Shown here: positions 24,001-31,532 of the stretch, piece after piece
Layout: every line of letters begins with the position of its first letter
How positions within the stretch are numbered: the first letter of the stretch is position 1
Notes under the pieces: model-generated
Databases searched by the model: none
The model's input: the letters and a program-made list of their open reading frames with translations, nothing else
What the model was told of the DNA's origin: nothing
Position numbers and translations under genes: made by a program
Assembly: GCA_963839815.1 (NCBI GenBank)
Contig: CAWIWF010000006.1
Location: forward strand, 248,001-312,000
From: JACVRM01 sp963839815
GTDB taxonomy: Bacteria > Actinomycetota > Thermoleophilia > Gaiellales > Gaiellaceae
Direction: 5' to 3'
DNA length: 64,000 nucleotides

Positions 24001-24286
24001 CGTTCTGATTCGCCTTCAGCTGATCCTTGAGCGCCTTCTCCTCCGCCTTCGACAGCGACCGGCCGGCCTCTGCCTTCACGACGGTCACCGGGTCGCCCTG
24101 GAGCTGGACCATGACGGTGATCGGCTTTGCACTGACGCCGAGCGGCATGAAGACGGGCGTGAAGAGCCCGCCGCCCTGGATCTCGACGGGCGCGGGCTTC
24201 GTGCCTGCTCCGCCGGCGGATACAACGACGAGGCCGGCGGTCAGCGCGAGCGCAGCCAGCGCGGCCCCTCTCTTGAGTCGAGTCAA
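21098..24286 (-). CDS. Large secreted subtilisin-like serine protease (S8), subtilase 2
   Basis: The 1062-aa protein has a signal peptide (MTRLKRGAALAALALTAGLV), an inhibitor-I9-like propeptide (TVMVQLQGDPVTVVKAEAGR), and the S8 triad: Asp in IAVIDTGIDYTHANF, His in CNGHGSHVAGSAAG, Ser in SGTSMASPHNAGAAAL. A PA insertion separates His and Ser. The C-terminal half resembles subtilase 1 and has FDIYVDVDRDGTDDYIV, a calcium-loop motif. TTG at 24284-24286 is the start, preceded by GGGGAG. It has an ordinary catalytic serine site, whereas subtilase 1 has GAAP instead of MASP. Confidence 0.93.
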   Translation of the reverse strand: MTRLKRGAALAALALTAGLVVVSAGGAGTKPAPVEIQGGGLFTPVFMPLGVSAKPITVMVQLQGDPVTVVKAEAGRSLSKAEEKALKDQLKANQNALKGSLEKAGARVLADYQLAYNGIKVQVSPRSIAELEKLPGVLAVRPIQKMEPNNVRGVPYIGAPGLWAGVLGARGEGIKIAVIDTGIDYTHANFGGPGTAAAFMAEDAKDTLPPAPTLMGPLAPRIKGGIDLVGDDYNASADPGDPALIPHPDPNPLDCNGHGSHVAGSAAGSGVTAGGAWYSGPYGADTINSMSWTIAPGVAPKADLYGVRVFGCAGSTDVTVDAIEWSVANGMDVINMSLGSPFGTNDDPSAVASTNAAKAGVIVVTSAGNSGPSQYITGSPGTGDGAISTAAQDVWESTPGVRVDTGTHSLNGINANGHEFAGPMSDDLVVLKDDPSTATDEAGLIGSANEALGCSKRAYDFNGAAGKIAVARRGSCARVAKAIFGQMGGAVAVIMTNNAAGLPPFEGKITSNPDTGEPFVVTIPFIGVGGNQDTAGTDSFKLQNTPGPTATLTPIALTNANYRGFASFSSGGPRTGDSFLKPDVTAPGVSIISTSVGTGNGSEIISGTSMASPHNAGAAALVRQVHPAWSVADIKAAIVNTANAGLAASGATPFRISRGGTGTIQPQRAALTQAVAYSKGGSKFDVAASFGFEELAKDFSKNGKIELKNNGLSDMTFSVAQEMPQGSPHSLSFKKSTLTVKAGHHEHLDFELNVPAATAGSTAAFREVAGFIAFTPQGGANNGVALRVPYYLVPRALSEVETELSGKLLPGTTTAVVSNKSKAPITGNADFYAWGLEDKKDKGKVSNDIRSIGVQSFPFASATVATRRLLVFAVNTWDRWSNAATNEFDIYVDVDRDGTDDYIVAGVDLGAVQAGSFNGQMAAFVFSTRSPGAVVNFLATAPSDSTTALLPVLSTALCRTGEPCLNSATVPGGRFSYNAVSFDLANGGVDVVGGLGHYNPWNEAITTGGFAEVAPGANDSSNTVTINAAEWAHTPAKGLMIVSPDNKNGKDEAQLIELGKKK

Positions 24287-24451
24287 CGTCTCCCCTTTCT
24301 GACATTCAAGCGCCGTCCCCTCTCAAACGGCGCTGGGAGCCAGACGCGTTTCGGGCGCCCGGCGCCAGGGTTATATCGCAGAAACCGTCAGCATCCAATG
24401 ACTTTGCGCAGATTCAGACGGCGCGAACACCGTCCCCGCCGGGGACGCGCG

Positions 24452-25780
24452 TCAGGAGCCGTGCGGCTTGGCCATCGCCCGATAGTCGAGCGCCTCGTCG
24501 AGGACGTGCTCCTCGACGCCGGAGTCGCGGGCGACCTCACGCAGCGAGCGGCCCGACGCCGCGGCCTCCTTGACGATCTCGGTGGCGCGGTCGTAGCCGA
24601 TGTGCGGATTGAGCGCGGTCGCAGCCGCCAGCGTCAGCTCGGCATAGCGCTCGCACTGCTCGCGGTTCGCCTCGATCCCGTCCACGCACTTCTCCGCCAG
24701 GAGCCGGGAGGCGCTCGCCAGCAGGCCGATCGAGCCGAGCAGGTTGCGCGCCATCAGCGGCACGAAGACGTTCAGCTCGAAGTGCCCCTGCATGCCGCCG
24801 GCGGTGATGGCTGCGTCGTTGCCGATCACCTGCGCCGCGACCTGGGTGACGACCTCCGGGATGACGGGGTTGACCTTGCCGGGCATGATCGAGGAGCCCT
24901 TCTGCAGCTCGGGCAGGAAGAGCTCGCCGAGGCCGGCGCGCGGCCCTGAGCCCATCAGCCGCAGGTCGTTGGCGATCTTCGTGAGCGAGACGGCGACGGT
25001 CTTGAGCGCGCCGGATGCCTCGACGAGTGCGTCGCGCGCGGCCTGCGCCTCGAACGGGTCGGCCGGCGCCGAGATCGTCAGCCCGGTGTCACCGGCGAGC
25101 AGGCGGCGAACACGGGCGGCGAACTCGGGGTGCGTGTTGAGCCCGGTGCCGGTGGCCGTGCCGCCGAGCGGGATCTGCCCGAGGCGCTCGAGCGTGCCGC
25201 CGACGCGGTCGTAGCCCTGGCGCACCTGGGCGGCGTAGCCAGCGAACTCCTGTCCCAGCGTCACAGGCACGGCGTCCATCAGGTGCGTGCGCCCCGACTT
25301 GACCACGTCGTCGAACTCGGCCGCCTTCGCCTGCAGCGAGTCGGCGAGCTGCGCGAGCGCGGGCAGCAGGGTGTTGACGGCCTCGTCGAGCGCGGCGAGA
25401 TGCACCGCCGACGGGAAGACGTCGTTCGAGGACTGGCCCATGTTGACGTCGTCGTTCGCGTGCACGCCGTCGCCGGCGAGCGCCGCGATCACCTCGTTCG
25501 CGTTCATGTTCGAGCTGGTGCCCGAGCCGGTCTGGAAGACGTCGATCGGAAACTGGTCGTCGAGCTCGCCGGCGGCGACGCGGTCGGCGGCGGCGGAGAT
25601 GCGCTCCGCCTTCTCGGCTTCGAGCAGCCCGAGCTCGCCGTTGACACGGGCGGCCGCGGCCTTGATCCGGCCGAGCCAGCGCGCGACCGGCGCGGGAATC
25701 GGCTCGCCCGAGACCGGAAAGTTCTCCACGGCCTTACGGGTCTCGGCTCCCCAGAGTTGCTCCGCTGCGGTCTCCGTCAC
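24452..25780 (-). CDS. fumC: Class II fumarate hydratase
   Basis: The 442-aa enzyme has the fumarase/aspartase signature GSSIMPGKVNP, plus TGSGTSSNMNANEV, NDVNMGQSSNDVFP and SGRTHLMDAVPVTLGQE. It interconverts fumarate and malate in the TCA cycle, cytoplasmic and Fe-S independent. GTG at 25778-25780 overlaps the stop of the upstream ferredoxin-NADP reductase by 4 bp, so the two are co-transcribed and coupled. Confidence 0.94.
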   Translation of the reverse strand: MTETAAEQLWGAETRKAVENFPVSGEPIPAPVARWLGRIKAAAARVNGELGLLEAEKAERISAAADRVAAGELDDQFPIDVFQTGSGTSSNMNANEVIAALAGDGVHANDDVNMGQSSNDVFPSAVHLAALDEAVNTLLPALAQLADSLQAKAAEFDDVVKSGRTHLMDAVPVTLGQEFAGYAAQVRQGYDRVGGTLERLGQIPLGGTATGTGLNTHPEFAARVRRLLAGDTGLTISAPADPFEAQAARDALVEASGALKTVAVSLTKIANDLRLMGSGPRAGLGELFLPELQKGSSIMPGKVNPVIPEVVTQVAAQVIGNDAAITAGGMQGHFELNVFVPLMARNLLGSIGLLASASRLLAEKCVDGIEANREQCERYAELTLAAATALNPHIGYDRATEIVKEAAASGRSLREVARDSGVEEHVLDEALDYRAMAKPHGS

Positions 25781-27204
25781 GGGCGCGAGTCTACCCCGAC
25801 GCCCTCGGGCTCCCCGGTCGCTCGCTGCGCCTCGATCCGCGCCGCAGCCAGCAGGTCGTCCCACGTGACAAGCTTCACGCGCGGCTTGCCGCGCGGCTCG
25901 CCGGCGGTCCGCTCCGAGAGGTCGAGCGACTCCCAGCCGGCGTAGGTGACCACCCCGACGCCGCGCGCGGCGAGCAGGGCGAGCAGCGCTTCCGGATCCG
26001 GGTCGGCAGGCGAGGGCAGCCGGCCTGCCTGCCAGTCCTCCAGCAGCCGGTGCACGGTCTCGGTCGCGTCCTTCTTATTGGTGCCGATTACCCCGGTCGG
26101 GCCGCGCTTGATCCAGCCTGCGCAGTAGACGCCTGGCAGCGGCTCTCCGTCGTCTCCGACCACGCGGCCGTCGGCCTGGGCGAGCGTGCCGCCGCGCTCG
26201 TCGAACGGCAGCCCGGCGATCGGCACGCCGAGGTAGCCGACGCTGCGGAACACCAGCCCGCAGGGAATGGTCTCGCGGGCCTCGGTCGGGACGGCACGCA
26301 CGCGGCCGCCCTCGTCCGCCTCGAGGCGGTTCCGGACGACCCCGACCGCCTCGACCCGCCCCTCACCGGTGATGTCGACGGGCGAGACGCCGAAGCGCAG
26401 ACGAACCGCACGCGCCCTGCCCTGGGGCTGGCGAGCGGCGAACTCGCGCAGCACCTCGACGTTCCGGCGGGCGTTGGTGTCCGTCTCAAGCGCCGCCTCC
26501 GAGGCAGGGTCGAGCTCGAGCTCCGCCGGGTCGACGAGCACGTCGGCGCCCGCCAGCTCGCCCAGCTCCTTCAGCTCGGGCGTCGTGAACGCCGCCTGCG
26601 CCGGCCCGCGCCGGGCCAGGACGACGATCTCGCGCAGGCTCGAGCGGACGATGGCATCGACCGCGGCGTCCGTGGTGTCTGTCGGCTCGAGCTCCTCGGA
26701 GGTCAGCGCGAGCATGCGGGCGACGTCGAGCGCGACATTGCCCGCGCCCACGACGACCGCGCGCTCGGTGTCCAGGTCGAACGGCAACTCCTGGAAGTCG
26801 GGGTGGCCGTTGTACCAGGCCACGAACTCGGTGGCGCTCCAGGATCCAGGCAAGTCCTCGCCCGGGATTTCGAGCCGCCGGCCCGTCTGGGCGCCGACCG
26901 CGTAGACGATCGCGTCGTAGAGGCCGAGCAGCTCGTCATGTGAGACGTCGCGGCCGACCTCCACGTTGCCCAGAAAGCGGAACCCGGCCCGGGCCGCGGT
27001 GCGCTCGAACGCGCGGGAGACCTCCTTCAGCTTCGGGTGGTCAGGCGCCACGCCGAGCCGTACGAGCCCCCAGGGCGTGGGCAGGCGCTCAACCATGTCG
27101 ACCTCGGCAGGCGGGTCGGCGGTCAGCAGCGCGTTGGCTGCATAGAAGCCGGCCGGACCGGAGCCGACGACGGCGACGCGGAGCTGGCGGTCAGGAGGCG
27201 GCAC
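25777..27204 (-). CDS. Ferredoxin/adrenodoxin-NADP+ reductase (FprA-like)
   Basis: The 475-aa protein has an FAD-binding VVGSGPAGFYAANAL near residue 12, GLVRLGVAPDHPKLK, an NADP-binding VVGAGNVALDVARML near residue 150 and the C-terminal GPTGVIGTNKKDATETV, matching the FprA/adrenodoxin reductase family. It transfers electrons between NADPH and ferredoxin. A TACCAT hexamer lies 7 nt before the GTG at 27202-27204, supporting this start and a leaderless transcript. fumC follows with a GTGA overlap. Confidence 0.92.
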   Translation of the reverse strand: MPPPDRQLRVAVVGSGPAGFYAANALLTADPPAEVDMVERLPTPWGLVRLGVAPDHPKLKEVSRAFERTAARAGFRFLGNVEVGRDVSHDELLGLYDAIVYAVGAQTGRRLEIPGEDLPGSWSATEFVAWYNGHPDFQELPFDLDTERAVVVGAGNVALDVARMLALTSEELEPTDTTDAAVDAIVRSSLREIVVLARRGPAQAAFTTPELKELGELAGADVLVDPAELELDPASEAALETDTNARRNVEVLREFAARQPQGRARAVRLRFGVSPVDITGEGRVEAVGVVRNRLEADEGGRVRAVPTEARETIPCGLVFRSVGYLGVPIAGLPFDERGGTLAQADGRVVGDDGEPLPGVYCAGWIKRGPTGVIGTNKKDATETVHRLLEDWQAGRLPSPADPDPEALLALLAARGVGVVTYAGWESLDLSERTAGEPRGKPRVKLVTWDDLLAAARIEAQRATGEPEGVGVDSRP

Positions 27205-27211
27205 CGGTCCG

Positions 27212-27217
27212 ATGGTA
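27212..27217 (-). promoter_or_regulatory. -10 hexamer TACCAT, leaderless spacing for the ferredoxin-NADP reductase
   Basis: TACCAT on the minus strand ends 7 nt before the GTG start at 27204. Confidence 0.5.
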
Positions 27218-27315
27218 TGGATCGGTGGCGCGGGACGGCCGCTTGGCGTGACGGAACGGCAGCGCTAGGCTGGCTGCACCGCGCGCTGCCGTTCCGCGGG
27301 CGCCCGGCCCTCTCT

Positions 27316-28803
27316 ATGCGCACGCAGTCCCGCCCCGTCTTCACCGCGCTCGCACTCGTGCTCCTCCTCGGCCTGGTCGGGCTGGTCGGGCGCGCCTGGT
27401 GGGCGAGCCGGGTGCCCGGCACCTACAGCGTGATGGCGTACGGGTCGAGCGACCACGGAGGCGGACGGGTCTCCGCACACGGGCACGGCGCCGCAGGCCG
27501 CGGGATCAGCGTGGCCGACCTCCGCGGCCCCAGCGGCCGGCCCGACCGGACCTTCACCCTCACCGCCCGCCAGGCGCAGGTCGAGCTCGCCGGCGGCGAC
27601 ACGATCGATGCGCTCACCTTCGACGGCCGCCTTCCGGGGCCTGAGCTTCGGGTGACCCAGGGCGACCTCGTCGAAGTGACGGTGCGCAACGCCGACGTGG
27701 AGCGCGGCGTAACGCTGCACTGGCACGGCGTCGACGTGCCCAACGCCGAGGACGGCGTCGCAGGCGTGACCCAGGACGCGGTCGGGCCGGGCGAGTCGCA
27801 TGCCTACCGCTTCCGCGCCGACCAGGCCGGGACGTTCTGGTACCACACCCACCAGGCCTCGTCGGCCGAGGTGCGCCGTGGTCTCTTCGGCGCCTTCGTG
27901 ATCGACCCCCGCCACGCCGGCCGAGCGCGCGGACTCGACCTCCCGGTGCTCGTCCACACGTTCGAGGGCGTCGCCACGCTCAACGCTGCCGTCGGCGAGC
28001 AGACGCGCACGGTGCCCGCGGGCACTCCCGTGCGGCTACGCCTCGTGAACACGGACAGCGCGCAGCAGCGGCTCACGCTGGCCGGCACACCGTTCCGGGT
28101 GGTCGCGATCGACGGCACCGACCTGGAGGCCCCCACGCCGCTCACCGACACCGCGCTCGACCTGGCCGCGGGCGGCCGATACGACGTCGCCTTCACCATG
28201 CCGGAGGCCGCTGTCGCGCTGCGCCTGAACACGGGCGGCGCGACGCTCGTGCTCGACGCGGGCACCGGACAGCCGTTGCCGGCCGGCGACGACGACGAGG
28301 CGCTGCCCGCGTTCGATCCGCTTACCTACGGGAGCCCGGCACACACGCCCGTCGACGCCCGCAGCCGGTTCGACCGCGAGTTCGAGCTAGAGATCACGCG
28401 GAAGCTGGGGTTCTTCGACGGCAAGCCGGGGCGCCACTGGTCGGTCAACGGCCATCTCTACCCGGACATGCCCACGTTCGTGGTGGAGGAGGGCGACCTG
28501 GTCAAGGTGACGATCCGCAACGACTCCGGCGCCCCGCACCCCATGCACCTGCACGGCCACCACCTGCTCGTGCTGAGCCGGAACGGCGTGCAGTCGGCGG
28601 GCTCGCCCTGGTGGTCGGACACGCTCGACGTCGACCCGGGTGACACCTACGAGGTCGCGTTCGAGGCCGACAATCCCGGCCTCTGGATGAACCACTGCCA
28701 CATCCTCCCGCACGCGGCCGAAGGGCTGACCATGCACGTCGCGTACGCAGGCGTGCGGACGCCGTTCCGGATCGGAACGGACGCCCACAACCTGCCGGAG
28801 TAA
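27316..28803 (+). CDS. Multicopper oxidase (laccase-like)
   Basis: The 495-aa protein has an N-terminal signal or anchor helix (VFTALALVLLLGLVGLVG) and a His-rich linker, then all four copper motifs: HWHGVDVPNAEDG, FWYHTHQ, HPMHLHGHHLLVL and WMNHCHILPHAAEGL. The position after HCH-x3-H-x4 is Leu rather than Met, typical of higher-potential laccases. It oxidises phenols or metals outside the membrane; the substrate is unknown. TAGGCT at about 27266 is a likely -10. The gene ends next to a convergent frameshifted membrane gene. Confidence 0.92.
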   Translation: MRTQSRPVFTALALVLLLGLVGLVGRAWWASRVPGTYSVMAYGSSDHGGGRVSAHGHGAAGRGISVADLRGPSGRPDRTFTLTARQAQVELAGGDTIDALTFDGRLPGPELRVTQGDLVEVTVRNADVERGVTLHWHGVDVPNAEDGVAGVTQDAVGPGESHAYRFRADQAGTFWYHTHQASSAEVRRGLFGAFVIDPRHAGRARGLDLPVLVHTFEGVATLNAAVGEQTRTVPAGTPVRLRLVNTDSAQQRLTLAGTPFRVVAIDGTDLEAPTPLTDTALDLAAGGRYDVAFTMPEAAVALRLNTGGATLVLDAGTGQPLPAGDDDEALPAFDPLTYGSPAHTPVDARSRFDREFELEITRKLGFFDGKPGRHWSVNGHLYPDMPTFVVEEGDLVKVTIRNDSGAPHPMHLHGHHLLVLSRNGVQSAGSPWWSDTLDVDPGDTYEVAFEADNPGLWMNHCHILPHAAEGLTMHVAYAGVRTPFRIGTDAHNLPE

Positions 28804-28805
28804 CG

Positions 28806-29262
28806 CTAGGGGGCCGTTGTCGCCGGCGGCGGCGCAGCCGACGCGGCGGTCATCCCGCCGCGCCACTCCGTCATCGCCAGCCAGGCCGACAGGCCGAAGA
28901 GCACGAGCGCGTTGACCGGGTGGAAGAAGCCGATCGCCGGCACGCCGTAGCCGATCCAGGCGAGTACCACCTGCACGATCAGCAGGCCGAACAGGAGACC
29001 GGTCAGCTGCAGCTGGCGGCCGCGAACCCGTCCGGCGAAGGCCAGGATCAGGAGCACCAGGCCGAGTGAGCACGACCAGATAGCCGATGCCGACATGGAT
29101 GCCGAAGCCGTCGAGGAAGACGTCCTCGTCGATCGTCTTGCCCTCGCCGTCGAGCTTGTTGGCGGCGTAGAAGGCGCCGTAGCCAGCCAGGCCGACCTGC
29201 AGCACGATGCCGAAGAAGACGAGCCAAGCCCAGTATCGGTAGATCGTTCGCAGCGCTGCCAC
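28806..29262 (-). CDS. Four-helix membrane protein, frameshifted
   Basis: From GTG at 29262 (Shine-Dalgarno GGAGG) the protein reads MAALRTIYRYWAWLVFFGIV and continues to GYLVV, covering two helices. The frame is then lost, and the remaining two helices (LGLVLLILAFAGRV, LFGLLIVQVVLAWIGYGVP and a third short segment) continue in another frame to 28806. Removing one base near 29070 gives 151 aa. The family is not recognised. It lies downstream of the IscA-like gene on the same strand and converges on the multicopper oxidase. Confidence 0.6.
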
Positions 29263-29322
29263 GGTGCCTCCTTGTCGGGTCCGCGGGACGCTAACGGGTG
29301 AGCCGGACGCGTGCTCGCGGGA

Positions 29323-29732
29323 TCAGTGCGAGCAGCCGGAGCCGCAGCCGCGGCGGCGGCGGCACCGTGATCCGCGGCCTCGTCCTCCACCTGGAAGGAG
29401 TGGCCGCACCCGCACGCCGCCGAGGCATTCGGGTTGTTGATGGCGAAGCCGCCCTGGAGCCCGTCGAGGAAGTCGATCTCCGTGCCCTTGAGGTACGGGG
29501 CGCTGAACGGGTCGACGACCACGTCGACGCCGTAGACGGTCACACGATGGTCGCCCTCCTGCGCCTCGCGATCGAAGCCGAGCGCGTACTGGAAGCCCGA
29601 GCAGCCACCGCCCTGCACCGCGACGCGCAGCACGCCCAGCTCCCCCTGCTCCTCGGCGAGCAGAGCCCTGACCTTCACGGCGGCGGCCTCCGTCAGGGAG
29701 ACCAGCTGCACCGGCTGCTCCGTCGTCGCCAT
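29323..29732 (-). CDS. Iron-sulfur carrier IscA/ErpA-like, C-terminally frameshifted
   Basis: The N-terminal 105 residues match A-type carriers: VSLTEAAAVKVRALL, GGGCSGFQYALGF and the Cys pair in SAACGCGHSF. After HSFQVEDEAADHG the frame enters a GCC-repeat tract and runs on without a stop. A shift of one base gives GCGSGCSH and a TGA at 29323-29325, a natural C-terminus. TACACT lies 7 nt before the ATG at 29730-29732 (leaderless). It would deliver Fe-S clusters to complex I, LipA and other enzymes nearby. Confidence 0.85.
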
Positions 29733-29739
29733 CGGGCTC

Positions 29740-29745
29740 AGTGTA
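29740..29745 (-). promoter_or_regulatory. -10 hexamer TACACT, leaderless spacing for the IscA-like gene
   Basis: TACACT on the minus strand ends 7 nt before the ATG at 29732. Confidence 0.5.
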
Positions 29746-29955
29746 GCGCGGTGGCCTGCGGCCACGATGCGGGGCGCTCGCAGGCGACTTTGTGACACCG
29801 CGTACAGGCATGGCCAAGCCGTTTTCGCTTCACCTCGTTCACGCCGGCAGCGGCTTGGTACGGTGCCCGACTAGTGGCGGCTCCCCGGAGTCTCAGCGGT
29901 CCTCTTTGCCCGCCGCCGGTGCAGGGTGCTGCCCGTCGATCCAGGAGCGCGCGCC

Positions 29956-30318
29956 GTGCTCGATAAGTGGTTCCCGTTCCTGATCTGGGGCACGCTGGCG
30001 GTGATCATCCCGGCCTCGATGATCCTGATGTCGTTCGTGTTCGCGACCCGCCCGAAGCGGCGCAACCGGACGCGCACGATCCCGTTCGAGTCGGGCGTCT
30101 CGCTCGGGCCGCCCCGGGAGCAGCGCTTCACCGTCAGCTTCTACCTGACCGCGATGCTCTTCATCGTCTTCGATATCGAGATCGTCTTCCTCTACCCGCT
30201 GGCGGTCGTGCTCGAGCCGCTCGGCTGGTTCGGGTTCTGGGAGTTCCTGTTCTTCATCGGCATCCTCGCGCTCGCGTACGTCTACATCTGGCGCAAGGGA
30301 GCGCTGACGTGGCGATAA
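29956..30318 (+). CDS. nuoA: NADH-quinone oxidoreductase subunit A
   Basis: The 120-aa protein has three transmembrane helices and the family signature FESGVSLGPPREQRFTVSFY. It is part of the membrane arm next to the quinone site. GTG at 29956 is preferred over GTG at 29926 because AGGAG lies 8 nt before it. It begins the 14-gene nuo operon; TACGGT at 29859-29864 is a possible -10. It overlaps nuoB by 10 bp. Confidence 0.93.
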   Translation: MLDKWFPFLIWGTLAVIIPASMILMSFVFATRPKRRNRTRTIPFESGVSLGPPREQRFTVSFYLTAMLFIVFDIEIVFLYPLAVVLEPLGWFGFWEFLFFIGILALAYVYIWRKGALTWR

Positions 30319-30896
30319 AGCGCGAGAAGCGCCTGGCCGACTACGGCCTGCGCTCGGAGCGCGTCCTGATGCGGGACCGCGGCCCCGGCGTGTTCGAGCG
30401 CGAGCTGGGGGGCGACCTCGAGCAGAAGCTGATGCTGACGACGCTCGACAAGGCGATTGCCTGGGCGCAGACGAAGTCGATGTGGCCGGACACGTTCGGG
30501 CTCGCCTGCTGCGCGATCGAGATGATGTCGATCGTCTCGTCGCGCTACGACATCGCGCGCTTCGGGATGGAGGCGTTCCGCTCCTCGCCGCGGCAGGCCG
30601 ACCTGCTGATCGTCTCCGGTCGTGTCTCCCACAAGATGGCCGCGCCGCTGCGCCAGATCTACGACCAGATGCTCGAGCCCAAGTGGGTGATCGCGATGGG
30701 CGCCTGCGCCAGCTCCGGCGGCATGTTCGCGAACTATGCGGTGCTGCAGGGCGTCGACAAGATCGTCGCGGTCGACATCCACGTGCCGGGCTGCCCGCCG
30801 CGGCCCGAGGCGCTGATGGAGGGCATTGTCCGCCTGCACGAGAAGGTGCAGGCGGGTATCCCACCGGCCTACGAGCTGCGAGGAGTGGCGCAGTGA
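30309..30896 (+). CDS. nuoB: NADH-quinone oxidoreductase subunit B
   Basis: The 195-aa subunit carries the N2 4Fe-4S ligands: the Cys-Cys pair in LACCAIEMM, Cys in AMGACASSGG and Cys in VPGCPPRPE. It sits beneath the quinone-binding pocket. GTG at 30309 overlaps nuoA by 10 bp, and the stop overlaps nuoC by GTGA. Confidence 0.95.
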   Translation: MAIKREKRLADYGLRSERVLMRDRGPGVFERELGGDLEQKLMLTTLDKAIAWAQTKSMWPDTFGLACCAIEMMSIVSSRYDIARFGMEAFRSSPRQADLLIVSGRVSHKMAAPLRQIYDQMLEPKWVIAMGACASSGGMFANYAVLQGVDKIVAVDIHVPGCPPRPEALMEGIVRLHEKVQAGIPPAYELRGVAQ

Positions 30897-31516
30897 CGGA
30901 CGTCGACGCCACCGGCCCGGCGCCCGGCGCGCCTGCACGCCGCAAGCCCGCGCCCGCCCCGCCGGGAGGCTCGAGCTACGGGTCGGTGCCCGGCCTGGTC
31001 GAGACCGTGGTCGCCCACGGCGAGACGACCCTCGTCGTCGAGGCCGCGCGGCTACTCGAGGCCTGCACCTACCTCCGCGACGAGCTCGGCTTCTGGTTCC
31101 TCTCGGACGTGACCGCGACCGACTACCTCGGCTGGGGCGAGCGCCCAGTCGCCGGCTACATCGGCACCCACGACGGGCGGAACCTGAACGCACCCGGCTC
31201 GCAGGGCTTCGCCCGCCGGCCCGAGCCCAGACCGAAGCGCTTCTCGATGAACTACCACCTGCTCGCCCTGCGCGAGGGAGCGCCGCGGCTTCGCCTCCAA
31301 GTGTGGCTCGACGACGGCGAGACGGTGTCGAGCGTGATCGGCATCTGGCCGACCGCCGACTGGCACGAGCGCGAGGCGTGGGACCTGATGGGCATCCCGG
31401 TCGAGGGCCACCCGAACCTGACGCGCATCCTGATGGACGACGACTGGGTCGGTCACCCGCTGCGCAAGGACTACCCGATGGGCGGCGAGCCCGTCCGCTT
31501 CTCGGACGCGGAGTAG
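30893..31516 (+). CDS. nuoC: NADH-quinone oxidoreductase subunit C
   Basis: The 207-aa protein has a Pro/Ala-rich N-terminal extension of about 30 residues, then the 30-kDa subunit domain with WPTADWHEREAWDLMGI and the closing HPLRKDYPMGG. It connects NuoD and NuoI in the peripheral arm. It starts at a GTGA overlap with nuoB and is followed by nuoD after a 16-bp spacer. Confidence 0.95.
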   Translation: MTDVDATGPAPGAPARRKPAPAPPGGSSYGSVPGLVETVVAHGETTLVVEAARLLEACTYLRDELGFWFLSDVTATDYLGWGERPVAGYIGTHDGRNLNAPGSQGFARRPEPRPKRFSMNYHLLALREGAPRLRLQVWLDDGETVSSVIGIWPTADWHEREAWDLMGIPVEGHPNLTRILMDDDWVGHPLRKDYPMGGEPVRFSDAE

Positions 31517-31532
31517 GGAGAGAGACCAGCAG

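Noticed and set aside
28806..29798. 331-codon ORF joining the IscA N-terminus and membrane-protein C-terminus
   Set aside because: It is created by two separate frameshifts; the two genes have their own starts, and the IscA-like gene has a natural tail in the shifted frame.
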